Assembly: GCA_020441605.1 (NCBI GenBank)
Contig: JAGRLX010000306.1
Span: forward strand, 1 to 9,265
DNA length: 9,265 bases
Reading direction: 5' to 3'
From: Alphaproteobacteria bacterium
GTDB lineage: Bacteria; Pseudomonadota; Alphaproteobacteria; Rhizobiales; Aestuariivirgaceae
Part shown: one piece after another, positions 1 to 7,400 of the stretch
Numbering within the stretch: the stretch's first letter is position 1
Layout of the letters: each line of letters opens with the position of its first letter
Position numbers and translations under genes: made by a program
The notes under the pieces: model-generated
What the model saw: only the letters and a program-made list of their open reading frames with translations
The model's database searches: none
Told to the model about the DNA's origin: nothing

Positions 1-100
1 GCGCAAGAACCGCATCCGGGTTCTGGCTGGCGACCGGGTGATGGTCGAAATGACGCCCTATGACTTGACCAAGGGCCGCATCAACTACCGGTTCAAGTAA
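1..100 (+). CDS. infA: Translation initiation factor IF-1, C-terminal part (5' end outside window)
   Basis: This is the last 32 codons of infA, read in frame from base 2, ending in TAA. Base 1 fits the last base of the preceding Met codon. The encoded tail begins [11 protein letters not shown], continues [14 protein letters not shown] and ends INYRFK. It matches the very conserved end of bacterial IF-1, the S1/OB-fold protein that sits in the A site of the 30S subunit and helps IF-2 and IF-3 select the initiator tRNA. About 40 N-terminal residues lie outside the window. The next gene, maf, starts 6 nt after the stop, which suggests one transcript. Nothing unusual is seen in the visible part. 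Confidence 0.97.
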   Translation, partial: RKNRIRVLAGDRVMVEMTPYDLTKGRINYRFK

Positions 101-106
101 GCCACG

Positions 107-745
107 ATGGCCAAGGGCCCTGTCAAGCTCGTGCTCGCGAGTGCCTCGCCGCGGCGTCTGCAATTGCTGGAACGCGTGGGACTGGTGCCCGATCTTCTCA
201 ACCCTGCCGATGTGGATGAGACACCGCACCGGCGTGAAACCCCGCGGGCCCTGTCGGTCCGGCTGGCGCGCGAAAAGGCTGAGCGCGCCCTCACCATGCC
301 GCTGGTGGAAGCGCTGGGGGAAAACGTCTTCCTGATCGCCGCCGATACGGTCGTGGGCCTCGGCCGCCGCATTCTTCCGAAGGCCGAAACCCCGGAAGAG
401 GCGCGCGATTGCCTGTCGCTTCTGTCGGGCCGCTCGCATTGGGTCTATTCGACCGTATGCCTCGTGGCACCGGGCAAGAAGTTTTCCAGCCGGTGCGTCG
501 AATCGAAGGTCCGGTTGAAGCGCCTCTCGCGTGAAAACATCGACAGCTACATCGCCTCTGGCGAATGGCGGGGCAAGGCCGGCGGCTATGCCATCCAGGG
601 CCGGGCCGAGGCCTTCGTGCGCATGCTCACCGGGTCCTATTCAGGCGTTGTCGGGTTGCCGCTCTACGAGACGGTCCATCTTCTCGAAGGCGCTGGCTAT
701 CCCGTCTTCCACACCTGGATGACGAACCCCACCGGGGACGTCTGA
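107..745 (+). CDS. maf: Maf family nucleoside triphosphate pyrophosphatase (YhdE-like, dTTP/UTP type)
   Basis: This 212-residue protein has the normal length of the Maf/ITPase-fold family, cytoplasmic enzymes that hydrolyse nucleoside triphosphates to the monophosphate and pyrophosphate. Visible motifs are the N-terminal LASASPRR (residues 10-17), the AADTVV block with the likely catalytic Asp80, SGRSHWVYST (107-116), and GKAGGYAIQG (156-165) followed by YSGVVGLPLYE. The GYAIQG form resembles the YhdE branch (dTTP, UTP and modified pyrimidines) more than the YceF branch (m7GTP); that assignment is inference. The ATG at 107 is 6 nt after the infA stop and lacks a clear Shine-Dalgarno, so translation may be coupled to infA. 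It is chosen because the LASASPRR motif begins only nine residues downstream. The TGA stop is immediately followed by the GTG start of yacG. Older annotations call this family septum-formation inhibitor. Confidence 0.95.
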   Translation: MAKGPVKLVLASASPRRLQLLERVGLVPDLLNPADVDETPHRRETPRALSVRLAREKAERALTMPLVEALGENVFLIAADTVVGLGRRILPKAETPEEARDCLSLLSGRSHWVYSTVCLVAPGKKFSSRCVESKVRLKRLSRENIDSYIASGEWRGKAGGYAIQGRAEAFVRMLTGSYSGVVGLPLYETVHLLEGAGYPVFHTWMTNPTGDV

Positions 746-937
746 GTGTCCGAAGCCGTCGTCCGTCTCAGGCCCAAGCGGCCCTGCCCCATCTGCGGCA
801 AGCCTTCGGCCCACAAATACCATCCCTTCTGCTCGGCCCGCTGCGCCCAGGTCGACCTCAACCGCTGGCTCGGCGGCAACTATGCCATTCCGGCTGAAGA
901 AGAGGACGCGCCTGACGACGAAGACCAGCGCGGTTAA
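746..937 (+). CDS. yacG: DNA gyrase inhibitor / zinc-binding protein YacG
   Basis: This small protein of 63 residues has the family's four zinc-binding cysteines in the right places: Cys14 and Cys17 (CPICGK), and Cys29 and Cys33 (FCSARC). They are followed by the family block DLNRWLGGNYAIP (37-49) and a short acidic tail rich in Glu and Asp. In E. coli, YacG binds the GyrB subunit and blocks DNA binding by gyrase. Whether this protein does the same here is by homology only. The start is GTG at 746, directly abutting the maf stop (TGA 743-745). A GGGGA at 734-738 with 7-nt spacing is a plausible ribosome binding site inside the end of maf. The zero spacing points to co-translation with maf. 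The stop TAA lies in a GGTTAACC palindrome (932-939). Confidence 0.95.
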   Translation: MSEAVVRLRPKRPCPICGKPSAHKYHPFCSARCAQVDLNRWLGGNYAIPAEEEDAPDDEDQRG

Positions 938-952
938 CCGAAGCCCAAGCAA

Positions 953-963
953 ACTGTGACAGT
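953..963. repeat. Short perfect palindrome ACTGT-G-ACAGT between yacG and the sulfotransferase gene
   Basis: The 11 bases ACTGTGACAGT form two 5-bp inverted arms around a central G. They lie 15 nt after the yacG stop and 33 nt before the ATG at 997. The arms are too short, with no T run after them, to be a convincing terminator. An operator-like site is possible, but a chance palindrome of this size is also easy to find. Only the symmetry itself is certain. Confidence 0.4.
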
Positions 964-980
964 CTCCGCCGCGACGTTTT

Positions 981-993
981 GAGGTGGTGGGAG
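981..993 (+). promoter_or_regulatory. Purine-rich ribosome binding region deciding the start at 997
   Basis: GAGGTGGTGGGAG lies just before the ATG at 997. The GAGG core is 12 nt away and the GGGAG core only 3 nt away, so neither has ideal spacing. Together they still favour ATG 997 over the alternative TTG at 979, which lies upstream of the whole purine-rich stretch. Confidence 0.45.
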
Positions 994-996
994 ACG

Positions 997-1779
997 ATGA
1001 CAGGGGATCGCGAGACTGGCGTGGGCCAAGAGCGGCGGCCCTGGCGCTATATTCTGTCGGCTGGGCGCACCGGCACTGTTTTCCTCGAGTCGTTTCTCAA
1101 TGCACATTGCCCCGGCGTTGCCGCCGTCCATGAGCCATCGCCCACCCGCGAGCAGATGATGCTGGCAAACCTGCGCAACGATGTCGGCGTCGGCGGGAGC
1201 CTGCTGGCCTGGCATTTCGACAGATGCCGGCGGCAGCGGGATGCAAGCCACCCCGGCATCTATGTCGAAATCAATCCGTTTCTCTGCGCCATGACCGACT
1301 TGCTACCGGATCCGGACCGGCCGCTGCGCATCGTGCACATGGTGCGCGAGCCCTCCAGCTGGGCCGTTTCCATGACAGCATTCAAAGCCTCAACCAGGTT
1401 CCGCCATGTCATCGACTATGTGCCCTTCGCCAAGCCTTATCCGGCGCCACGGCCCGCAGGCTGGTCGCGCATGCCCGAGATCGAAAGAGCCCTGTGGCGC
1501 TGGCATTGGTGCAACAGCCGCATTATGGCACTGAAGGACGCAACACCACACTATTGCCTTGTCCGCTACGAGGACCTGTTCAGGGGCGATGCGGCCGACC
1601 GCAACGCCATTCTCGCTTCCGTGGTCGAAACACTGGGGCTCGATTGCCGGGGGCCATTCGAGGCGGCTCCCTTTGCCGAGCGTGCGAACCCGGCGCCCAA
1701 CATCGTCGCTCCGCCGTCGCCGGATGCCGTCCGCCGCATTTGCGGGTCGCTTGCCAGCAACCTCGGCTACACGGTCTGA
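997..1779 (+). CDS. Sulfotransferase-like protein (PAPS-dependent family)
   Basis: The predicted protein has 260 residues, typical of bacterial sulfotransferases, and no signal peptide, so it is probably cytoplasmic. ILSAGRTGT (residues 19-27) corresponds to the 5'-phosphosulfate-binding loop. VREPSSWAVS contains Arg117 and Ser125, eight apart as in the 3'-phosphate-binding motif of PAPS enzymes. VRYEDL (189-194) matches a third recurring block. From these I infer transfer of sulfate from PAPS to an unknown acceptor, perhaps a surface glycan or lipid. A Lys is absent from the loop and Arg24 may replace it, so activity is not assured. ATG 997 is preferred over the in-frame TTG at 979: purine-rich GAGGTGGTGGGAG (981-993) precedes it and nothing suitable precedes the TTG. 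The gene lies 59 nt after yacG. Its stop abuts the stop of the convergent glycosyltransferase. A link to the neighbouring glycosyltransferases is possible but unproven. Confidence 0.8.
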   Translation: MTGDRETGVGQERRPWRYILSAGRTGTVFLESFLNAHCPGVAAVHEPSPTREQMMLANLRNDVGVGGSLLAWHFDRCRRQRDASHPGIYVEINPFLCAMTDLLPDPDRPLRIVHMVREPSSWAVSMTAFKASTRFRHVIDYVPFAKPYPAPRPAGWSRMPEIERALWRWHWCNSRIMALKDATPHYCLVRYEDLFRGDAADRNAILASVVETLGLDCRGPFEAAPFAERANPAPNIVAPPSPDAVRRICGSLASNLGYTV

Positions 1780-1787
1780 TCAGGCCG
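1772..1787. repeat. Near-perfect palindrome over the two abutting convergent stop codons
   Basis: CGGTCTGATCAGGCCG is a 16-base palindrome with a single T/G mismatch pair. Its centre, TGATCA, is the TGA stop of the plus-strand sulfotransferase gene (1777-1779) followed directly by the TGA stop of the minus-strand glycosyltransferase (1780-1782 reversed). There is no loop and no T run, so it does not look like a standard terminator. Part of the symmetry follows from two TGA stops facing each other. The flanking CTG/CAG and CGG/CCG pairs extend it beyond that. Confidence 0.6.
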
Positions 1788-2823
1788 ACGCGGCGCGATC
1801 CCCATCGGTTGTTTCCGCCACTGGTGCCTTCAGCACCTTGTAGCGTGCGAGATAACGGTGGATCGGCGCGCGTGGCGCACTGGCCACGTCATGCGACAGG
1901 AAATTGAGCAGGAGCTGGAAGCCGACGAAGATCGGCAAGGCACTCACCATCACGGTACCGGCCGTGGCCGGTTCACCGAGTGCCGCCGATGCGATCCAGG
2001 CACGCGCGCCGAAGACAAGGCCGAACAGGGCAAGCAGCAGCCCGCCGACCAGATGCAACGAGGCCGCGCTGAAGCCCCGCAAAAAGTAATTGTAGAAGAT
2101 GCGCTTGGTGAAATTGCGCAGATGCAGCGGCGGAAAGGTCATCGCTGCGTGGAGTTCATTGAGATTGCTCTTCTCGTCGGCATAGACCGCCTCCATCGGC
2201 ACTTCCACCATGTTGGCGCCAAGCGTCGACAGCCGGAACAATAGATCCGACTCGAAAAAGTAGCGCGGATGAAGCTTGTCGAGCGGCAGCGTGCCCGCCA
2301 CGGCGGCGTGGACCGCGAGATAGCCATTGGTCGGGTCGAACATCTGCCAGTAGCCGGTCGAGAGCTTCGAGAGAAACGACAGGCCGGCATTGCCGATGAG
2401 CCGCACGGGCGGCATGGACCGCACGCTGTCGAGATCGAAGAAGCGGTTGCCCTTCACGAAATCGGCTTCGCCCGACAGAATTGGCGCAATCAGTGTCGGA
2501 ATGAAGGCTGGGTTCATCTGGCCATCGCTATCGAGCTTGACGATCACCGTCATGCCGTCTGCAATGGCTGCCTTGAAGCCGGTCACCGTCGCCGCGCCCA
2601 CGCCGCCATTTTCCGGGCGGTGGATGGCGGTCACTCGCGGATCGAACTTGGCCAGCCAATCCACGACTTGCCCGGTATCATCAGGGCTCGCATCATTGAC
2701 GCAATAGATGCGCTCCACCACGGAGGGAATGGCGCCGACCACAAAAGCGAGGCTGCGGCTTGCCTTGTAGCAGGGGATGACGACGGCGACGCGGGCATCG
2801 GTGACGATCGTATCGGAGATCAT
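1780..2823 (-). CDS. Family 2 glycosyltransferase, DPM1/ArnC/GtrB-like polyprenyl-phosphate sugar synthase
   Basis: This 347-residue protein has a GT-A catalytic domain followed by two membrane segments. VAVVIPCYKAS (12-22) is the nucleotide-sugar-binding start. YCVNDASPDDT (40-50) carries Asp44, LDSDG (97-101) is the DxD metal/nucleotide motif (Asp98, Asp100), and GNRF (125-128) also fits the family. Hydrophobic stretches near 255-275 and 290-312 give the C-terminal two-helix anchor typical of GtrB/ArnC types. Such enzymes move a sugar from a UDP- or GDP-sugar to undecaprenyl (polyprenyl) phosphate on the cytoplasmic face of the inner membrane. The sugar cannot be predicted. ATG 2823 is chosen over an in-frame upstream start at 2898: AAGGAGG lies 7 nt before it, conserved sequence begins soon after, and it overlaps the preceding stop by 4 nt (ATGA). 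That overlap with the GT-C gene implies coupled translation and supports a donor-maker/user pair. Confidence 0.92.
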   Translation of the reverse strand: MISDTIVTDARVAVVIPCYKASRSLAFVVGAIPSVVERIYCVNDASPDDTGQVVDWLAKFDPRVTAIHRPENGGVGAATVTGFKAAIADGMTVIVKLDSDGQMNPAFIPTLIAPILSGEADFVKGNRFFDLDSVRSMPPVRLIGNAGLSFLSKLSTGYWQMFDPTNGYLAVHAAVAGTLPLDKLHPRYFFESDLLFRLSTLGANMVEVPMEAVYADEKSNLNELHAAMTFPPLHLRNFTKRIFYNYFLRGFSAASLHLVGGLLLALFGLVFGARAWIASAALGEPATAGTVMVSALPIFVGFQLLLNFLSHDVASAPRAPIHRYLARYKVLKAPVAETTDGDRAASA

Positions 2824-4343
2824 TGCGAGGCCTCCTTGCGCAATGCATAGGCGCGATAGCCTTCCGGGGCGCCGGGGATTTCCTGATAGCGGGACCACAA
2901 GGCCTCAAAGGCCGGGTCCTGGCGGTAGAACGAGACGAAGTCGAAGACGACATCGCGGATGGCATGGCGCATGGGTTTCACATCCACGACCACGAGATCC
3001 GGCGGCGGCGTCATGTCTCGCAACATCATCCGGTGTTCCTTGTCTTCGGCGAAGCGCTTCTCTTCGGCAGCGCCGTCGCCGCTATAAAACTGCAAGCGCA
3101 CCACGGCGGGCAGGAACAGCCGGCTGTTGGTTCGCGGCGCCCAGGTGGCATGGCTGTAGAGTGCGGTCGGGAAGCCCGGAAACGGGTGGGTCGAAATGCC
3201 AACGAAGCGGCCATCTGCCGGCGTATGCGCGTTGACGAAAGCGATCATCTCCTCGCGCTCGCGGCCATCCTCGCCACCGGGCAGCTGATCGCGGTACCCC
3301 AGCACGGCAAAGGCCACCACGAAGAACAGCAACACGACGGCGAAGGCCCTGAGCCGCTCACTGGCCATGGCCATCAGCGCCAACGCCAGGCTGGCATAAA
3401 CGGTGACCGGAAAGAGGTGGTAGCTGTAGGCTTTCCACTGCAGAAGAGCCGCCACCATGAAACCTACGCCTGCCAATGCCAGCAGCGTTGCCTCGCGCGG
3501 CCACTTGAGCAGGGGAAGAAGGGCGATCGTCATCACCAGCAGCAGGAAGGGCCCAACGGCCTTTTGTGCCAGCGTCACCACATCGGGCTTGCCGAAGGCC
3601 CAGTAAGCCCGGGCAATCTCGGGGAATGCCTCATAGAGCCAGACCTGGGCAAAGAGCAGGATGGAGAGCGCATAGACCACTACCGTGACCACTGCCATCG
3701 CGACTTCCGGCCGCGCCAGCGTGCGCCACAGACCAACGCGGCTCAGCATGAAGAGCTCGGCGACAAGTGGCACCGCCACCAGATGCGGCTTGAAGGCAAC
3801 GCCGATGGCCGCGCCTGCGCCGATGGCGCCGGCGAACACGCGGTCTGGCGTCTCGCCCCGCATGCGCGCCAGCATCAAGGCAAGATAAGGCAGCATGAGC
3901 ATGGCCGACATGTGTTCGCGCTGGCCGAAGTTCCGCCCGGCACCCGCACTCAACAGGAAGGCCGCAAAGGTAAGAAGCACAACCCTCTGAGGCGCGGCGA
4001 GCGCACCGCGCAGCAGCCGCTCCGTGGCCAGCAGCGCACCAGCCAGCATCGCCAGCATGAACAGGTTGAAGCAGGCAACCGGCGCCACACCGGTCAGCCG
4101 GGAGAGCGCCATGGGAATGGCCGAGACCCACCAGATCAGCGGCGGGTTGGCTGCCACAACGTCGCGCCCGAAAACGCCGCCGTCAAGCAGACGGCCCGAC
4201 GACCACAGCACCCAGGCCACGTCGTGATTGATATAGGTAAGGGATTGCGCCAGCGTGCCGGCAACGGCCATCGCCAGCGGCAAGGCCCATGGGGCGAGCC
4301 TCAGAGAGGTCCGGCCTCCCGTGGCTGTCAGGGTATCGGTCAT
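2820..4343 (-). CDS. Multispanning membrane glycosyltransferase, GT-C fold (GT39/ArnT-like)
   Basis: This 507-residue protein is an integral membrane protein with roughly ten hydrophobic segments between residues 18 and 350, then a hydrophilic C-terminal part of about 155 residues. The region after the first helix, with NHDVAWVLWSSGRLLDGG (39-56), GRD (59-61) and ANPPLIWW (65-72), has the pattern seen in GT-C transferases. In that pattern an acidic residue (here Asp41) in the first outer loop is the catalytic or metal-binding candidate. Other polar spots in the membrane part are GQREH (140-144), KPH (185-187) and a Lys304/His309 pair. GT-C enzymes take sugar from a lipid-phosphate carrier and add it to an acceptor on the outer face of the membrane. 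Acceptor and sugar are unknown. The family-2 synthase downstream overlaps it by 4 nt and would supply the donor. The ATG at 4343 has no clear Shine-Dalgarno, and a hairpin lies just upstream. It could also be a non-catalytic membrane protein of the same fold. Confidence 0.82.
   Translation of the reverse strand: MTDTLTATGGRTSLRLAPWALPLAMAVAGTLAQSLTYINHDVAWVLWSSGRLLDGGVFGRDVVAANPPLIWWVSAIPMALSRLTGVAPVACFNLFMLAMLAGALLATERLLRGALAAPQRVVLLTFAAFLLSAGAGRNFGQREHMSAMLMLPYLALMLARMRGETPDRVFAGAIGAGAAIGVAFKPHLVAVPLVAELFMLSRVGLWRTLARPEVAMAVVTVVVYALSILLFAQVWLYEAFPEIARAYWAFGKPDVVTLAQKAVGPFLLLVMTIALLPLLKWPREATLLALAGVGFMVAALLQWKAYSYHLFPVTVYASLALALMAMASERLRAFAVVLLFFVVAFAVLGYRDQLPGGEDGREREEMIAFVNAHTPADGRFVGISTHPFPGFPTALYSHATWAPRTNSRLFLPAVVRLQFYSGDGAAEEKRFAEDKEHRMMLRDMTPPPDLVVVDVKPMRHAIRDVVFDFVSFYRQDPAFEALWSRYQEIPGAPEGYRAYALRKEASQ
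2831..2837 (-). promoter_or_regulatory. Strong Shine-Dalgarno for the family 2 glycosyltransferase
   Basis: Read on the minus strand, AAGGAGG stands 7 nt before the ATG at 2823. It lies inside the last codons of the upstream GT-C gene. It is the best ribosome binding site in the window and decides the start in favour of 2823 over 2898. Confidence 0.85.
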
Positions 4344-4423
4344 GGGCGCAAGGGCTCTCGGCCACCGGGTGTCAGTTTTTCCGGTCGAGAGACTACCTGC
4401 GGTTGGTTAACAGACTCGCAAGA
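4344..4423. other. 80-nt gap between the RND transporter and the GT-C gene
   Basis: This gap separates the pump genes from the glycosyltransferase genes on the minus strand. It contains the imperfect hairpin at 4355-4391. I see no T run behind the hairpin and no convincing -35/-10 pair, so neither a terminator nor a separate promoter is shown. Read-through from the pump genes is possible. Confidence 0.5.
4355..4391 (-). repeat. Imperfect inverted repeat (hairpin) upstream of the GT-C gene
   Basis: The left arm is CTCTCG at 4355-4360 and ACCGG at 4364-4368, with a 3-nt GCC bulge between them. It pairs with CCGGT (4381-4385) and CGAGAG (4386-4391), giving 11 base pairs around a 12-nt loop. On the transcribed minus-strand RNA the loop contains AAAAA and no U run follows the stem, so it is not a canonical intrinsic terminator. 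Its end is 11 nt from the ATG at 4343, close enough to affect ribosome access. The function is inference. Confidence 0.5.
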
Positions 4424-7400
4424 TCACGTCGCGGCCGGAACGGCCTCCAGCTGGGCGATGGCCCGCGGCCGGCGGCGGCCCATCACGGCGTAGATGCAGG
4501 GCACGACGAACAGCGTCAGCACCGTGCCGAGCGACATGCCGCCGACGATCACCCAGCCGATCTGCTGGCGGCTTTCAGCTCCGGCCCCCGTCGCCAGCGC
4601 CAGCGGCACCGCACCCAGGATCATCGCGGCCGTGGTCATCAGGATGGGCCGCAGCCGCAGGGCTGCCGCCTCGATGATGGCGTCGCGGCGCTCGTGGCCA
4701 CTGTCCTGCAGCTTGTTGGTGAATTCGACGATGAGGATGCCGTGCTTGGTGATGAGACCGATCAGCGTCACCAGGCCGATCTGCGAATAGACATTGAGCG
4801 TGCCGCCAGTGAGCCACAGTGCCCCCAGTGCCCCGGTCATCGACAATGGCACCGTCACCATGATCATCAGTGGATCGCGGAAGCTTTCGAACTGGGCCGA
4901 CAGAACCAGATAGATGAAGGCCAACGCCAGCAGGAAGATGAAGGCAAGATTTGAACTTGCATCGCGGAACTCACGGGCCTGGCCGGTGAGGTCGGTGCCG
5001 GTGCCTTCCGGCAGCACCTCAGACGCCGCCTGGTTTACCGCGGCAATGGCTTCGCCCATGGTATAGCCCGGCGCCAGATTGGCCTCGATGGTGATGGCGC
5101 GGAGCTGGTTGAAGCGGCGAAGATCGCGCGGCGCCACGCTCTCGCGGGTCGTCACCACGTTCGAGAGCTGCACCATATCGCCATCCTTGCTGCGCACGAA
5201 AATGCGAGACAAGGTGTCGGGCGACGCGCGGTCTTCCGGCGGCAGCGCCACAATCACGTTGTATTGCTGGGCACCGATGCGGAAGGTCGAGACATCGCGG
5301 CCACCCAGCAAGGTTTCCAGCGTCCGTCCGATCACCGAAATATCGAGACCCAGATCGGCCACCCGGTCGCGGTCGATGTCGACCTCCACTTCCGGCTTGT
5401 TGAGCCTCATGTCGGTATCGAGATCGACAAGGCCGGGGTTGTCCTTCAGCCGTTCCACCAGCTTGTTGGCGATGTCATTGATCTCTTCGTAGGAGGCCGA
5501 CGACTGAATGACGAACTGGAACGGCTTGCCGAAGCCGCGCACGCCGAGCGAGGCTGGATTGGTGGCAAAGGCGCGCACACCGGCAATCTTTCGAAGCTTC
5601 GGGAGGATTTTCTGTGTCACCTCCTTTTGCTTCACGTCACGTTCCTGCCAGTCAACGAGGCGGGCAAAGGCATTGAAGCGGGTGACCTCGCCCCAGCCGA
5701 CAATCACGAGATAGGATCGAAGTTCGGGAATGGTTGCGAGCAGTTGTTCGACCTGGCTTGCATAGCGCATGGTATAGGCCAGGCTTGCTCCTTCCGGCGC
5801 ACTGCCCGACACGATAATGGTGCCGCGGTCCTCGACCGGCGACAATTCCGACTTGAGCTGCATCAGCAGATAGCCGCCGCCGGCGCCGACACCGATTGCC
5901 AGCAGCAACACCAGCCAGCGCAGTTTCAGTGCCACCCCGAGGCTCGCCTTGTAGCCATGCTCGAGACCATCCAGAAGCCCTTCGACGATGCGTCCGAAGA
6001 GGTTCTTCTTGTCCTGATGCTTCAGCAGCTTGGAGCACATCATCGGCGTCAGCGTCAGTGCCACAAAGCCGGAGACGATGACGGCACCCGCCAGCGTGAT
6101 GGCGAATTCGAGGAACAGCCGACCGGTCCGCCCCGGCGTGAAGGCGATGGGCGCATAGACGGCGGCAAGCGTCAGTGTCATGGCGATCACCGCGAAGCCG
6201 ATCTCGCGTGCACCCTTGATGGCGGCCTCGAAGGGCTTCATGCCCTCCTCGATATGGCGGAAGATATTCTCAAGCACGACGATGGCGTCATCGACGACCA
6301 GGCCAATGGCCAGCACCATGGCGAGCAGCGTCAGCGTATTCACCGTGAGGCCCGTCGCATACATGATGGCGAAGGTCGCCACCAGCGATACCGGGATCGT
6401 CACCACCGGAATGAAAGCGGCGCGGAACGAATGCAGGAACAGGAAGATGATAACCAGCACGAGCGCAATCGCTTCAAGGATGGTCTTGAACACATTTTCG
6501 ATCGACCGGTCGATGAAGATGGTGGAATCGAAGCCGATATTCGCGGTGACACCGTCCGGCAGCTCGGCGTTCAGCCGTGGCAGCAACTCGTTCACTTGCT
6601 TGGCCACATCAAGTGGATTGGCAACCGCTGTCTTGACGATGCCGAGCGAGACGGACGTCTCGCCGTTGTAGCGCCCCTCGCGGCGTACATCTTCGGTTCC
6701 AAGTTCGACCCGCGCCACATCGCCGAGCTTGACTTGCAGGCCGCCCGCCTCCTTCAGCACGATGTTGGAAAACTCTTCCGCTGTCCCCAGTGAAGTCCGC
6801 GACAACACGGTGAATTCCCGTTCGGTGCTTTCGATGCGTCCGGCCGGGATATCGGCATTCTGGTTGCGGATGGCCGTCTCGACATCTTGCACAGTGAGCC
6901 CGAGCCCCGCGAGCCGCGCAGCATCGATCCATACCCGCATGGCATAGTCGCGCCCGCCGTAGATCGTGACGTCGGCCACGCCGTCAAGGTTCTTGAAGCG
7001 ATTGACGACGAAGCGGTCGATATAGTCCGTCAGCGCCGCCGCATCCATGCTCTGCGCCTGCAGCACCAGGATCATGATGGGCGAGGCATCGGCCTCGACC
7101 TTGGAGATGTTCGGTTCCGAAATCTCGTCCGGCAGCAGGCGGCGCACCCGGCTCACCCTGTCGCGCACGTCGCTGGTGGCCGCATCGATATTGACCGTCG
7201 AGCGGAAGCGCACCGTGATGCGGCTCGATTCGGCCCGCGACGTCGACTCTATGGTGTCGATGCCCTCGATGCCGGCCAGCGATCCCTCCAGCACCTGCGT
7301 GACCTGGCTTTCGATGATCTCCGCCGAAGCACCGGTGTAGTTGGTGACAACCGAGACCTGCGGCTCGTCGATGTTGGGATACTCGCGGATCGTCAGCCGG

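Noticed and set aside
565..897. Plus-strand reading frame of 110 codons bridging maf and yacG
   Set aside because: Both maf and yacG are supported by conserved motifs in other frames; this frame has none.
979..996. TTG at 979 as start of the sulfotransferase-like gene
   Set aside because: No Shine-Dalgarno lies upstream of it, while a purine-rich region precedes the ATG at 997.
938..996. tRNA gene after yacG
   Set aside because: I looked for one because RNA genes can follow this block in relatives, but no cloverleaf pattern or T-loop GGTTCGAATC-type sequence is present in the 59 nt.
2824..2898. Upstream start at 2898 adding 25 residues to the family 2 glycosyltransferase
   Set aside because: The ATG at 2823 has AAGGAGG at ideal spacing and a 4-nt overlap with the previous gene. 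The extension is Pro/Arg-rich and unlike the family.
4355..4391. Intrinsic terminator for the pump operon
   Set aside because: The stem is interrupted by a 3-nt bulge and no U run follows it on the minus-strand transcript; the A run is in the loop.
2823..4493. Long plus-strand reading frame of 556 codons opposite the GT-C gene
   Set aside because: It is antisense to a convincing membrane protein gene. The translation is rich in His, Arg, Gln and Gly with no recognisable domain, which is usual for the opposite strand of GC-rich coding DNA.
5264..6793. Long plus-strand reading frame of 509 codons opposite the RND transporter
   Set aside because: The sense strand encodes conserved RND motifs throughout. 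The antisense product is compositionally biased, has no membrane segments or motifs, and has no good ribosome binding site.
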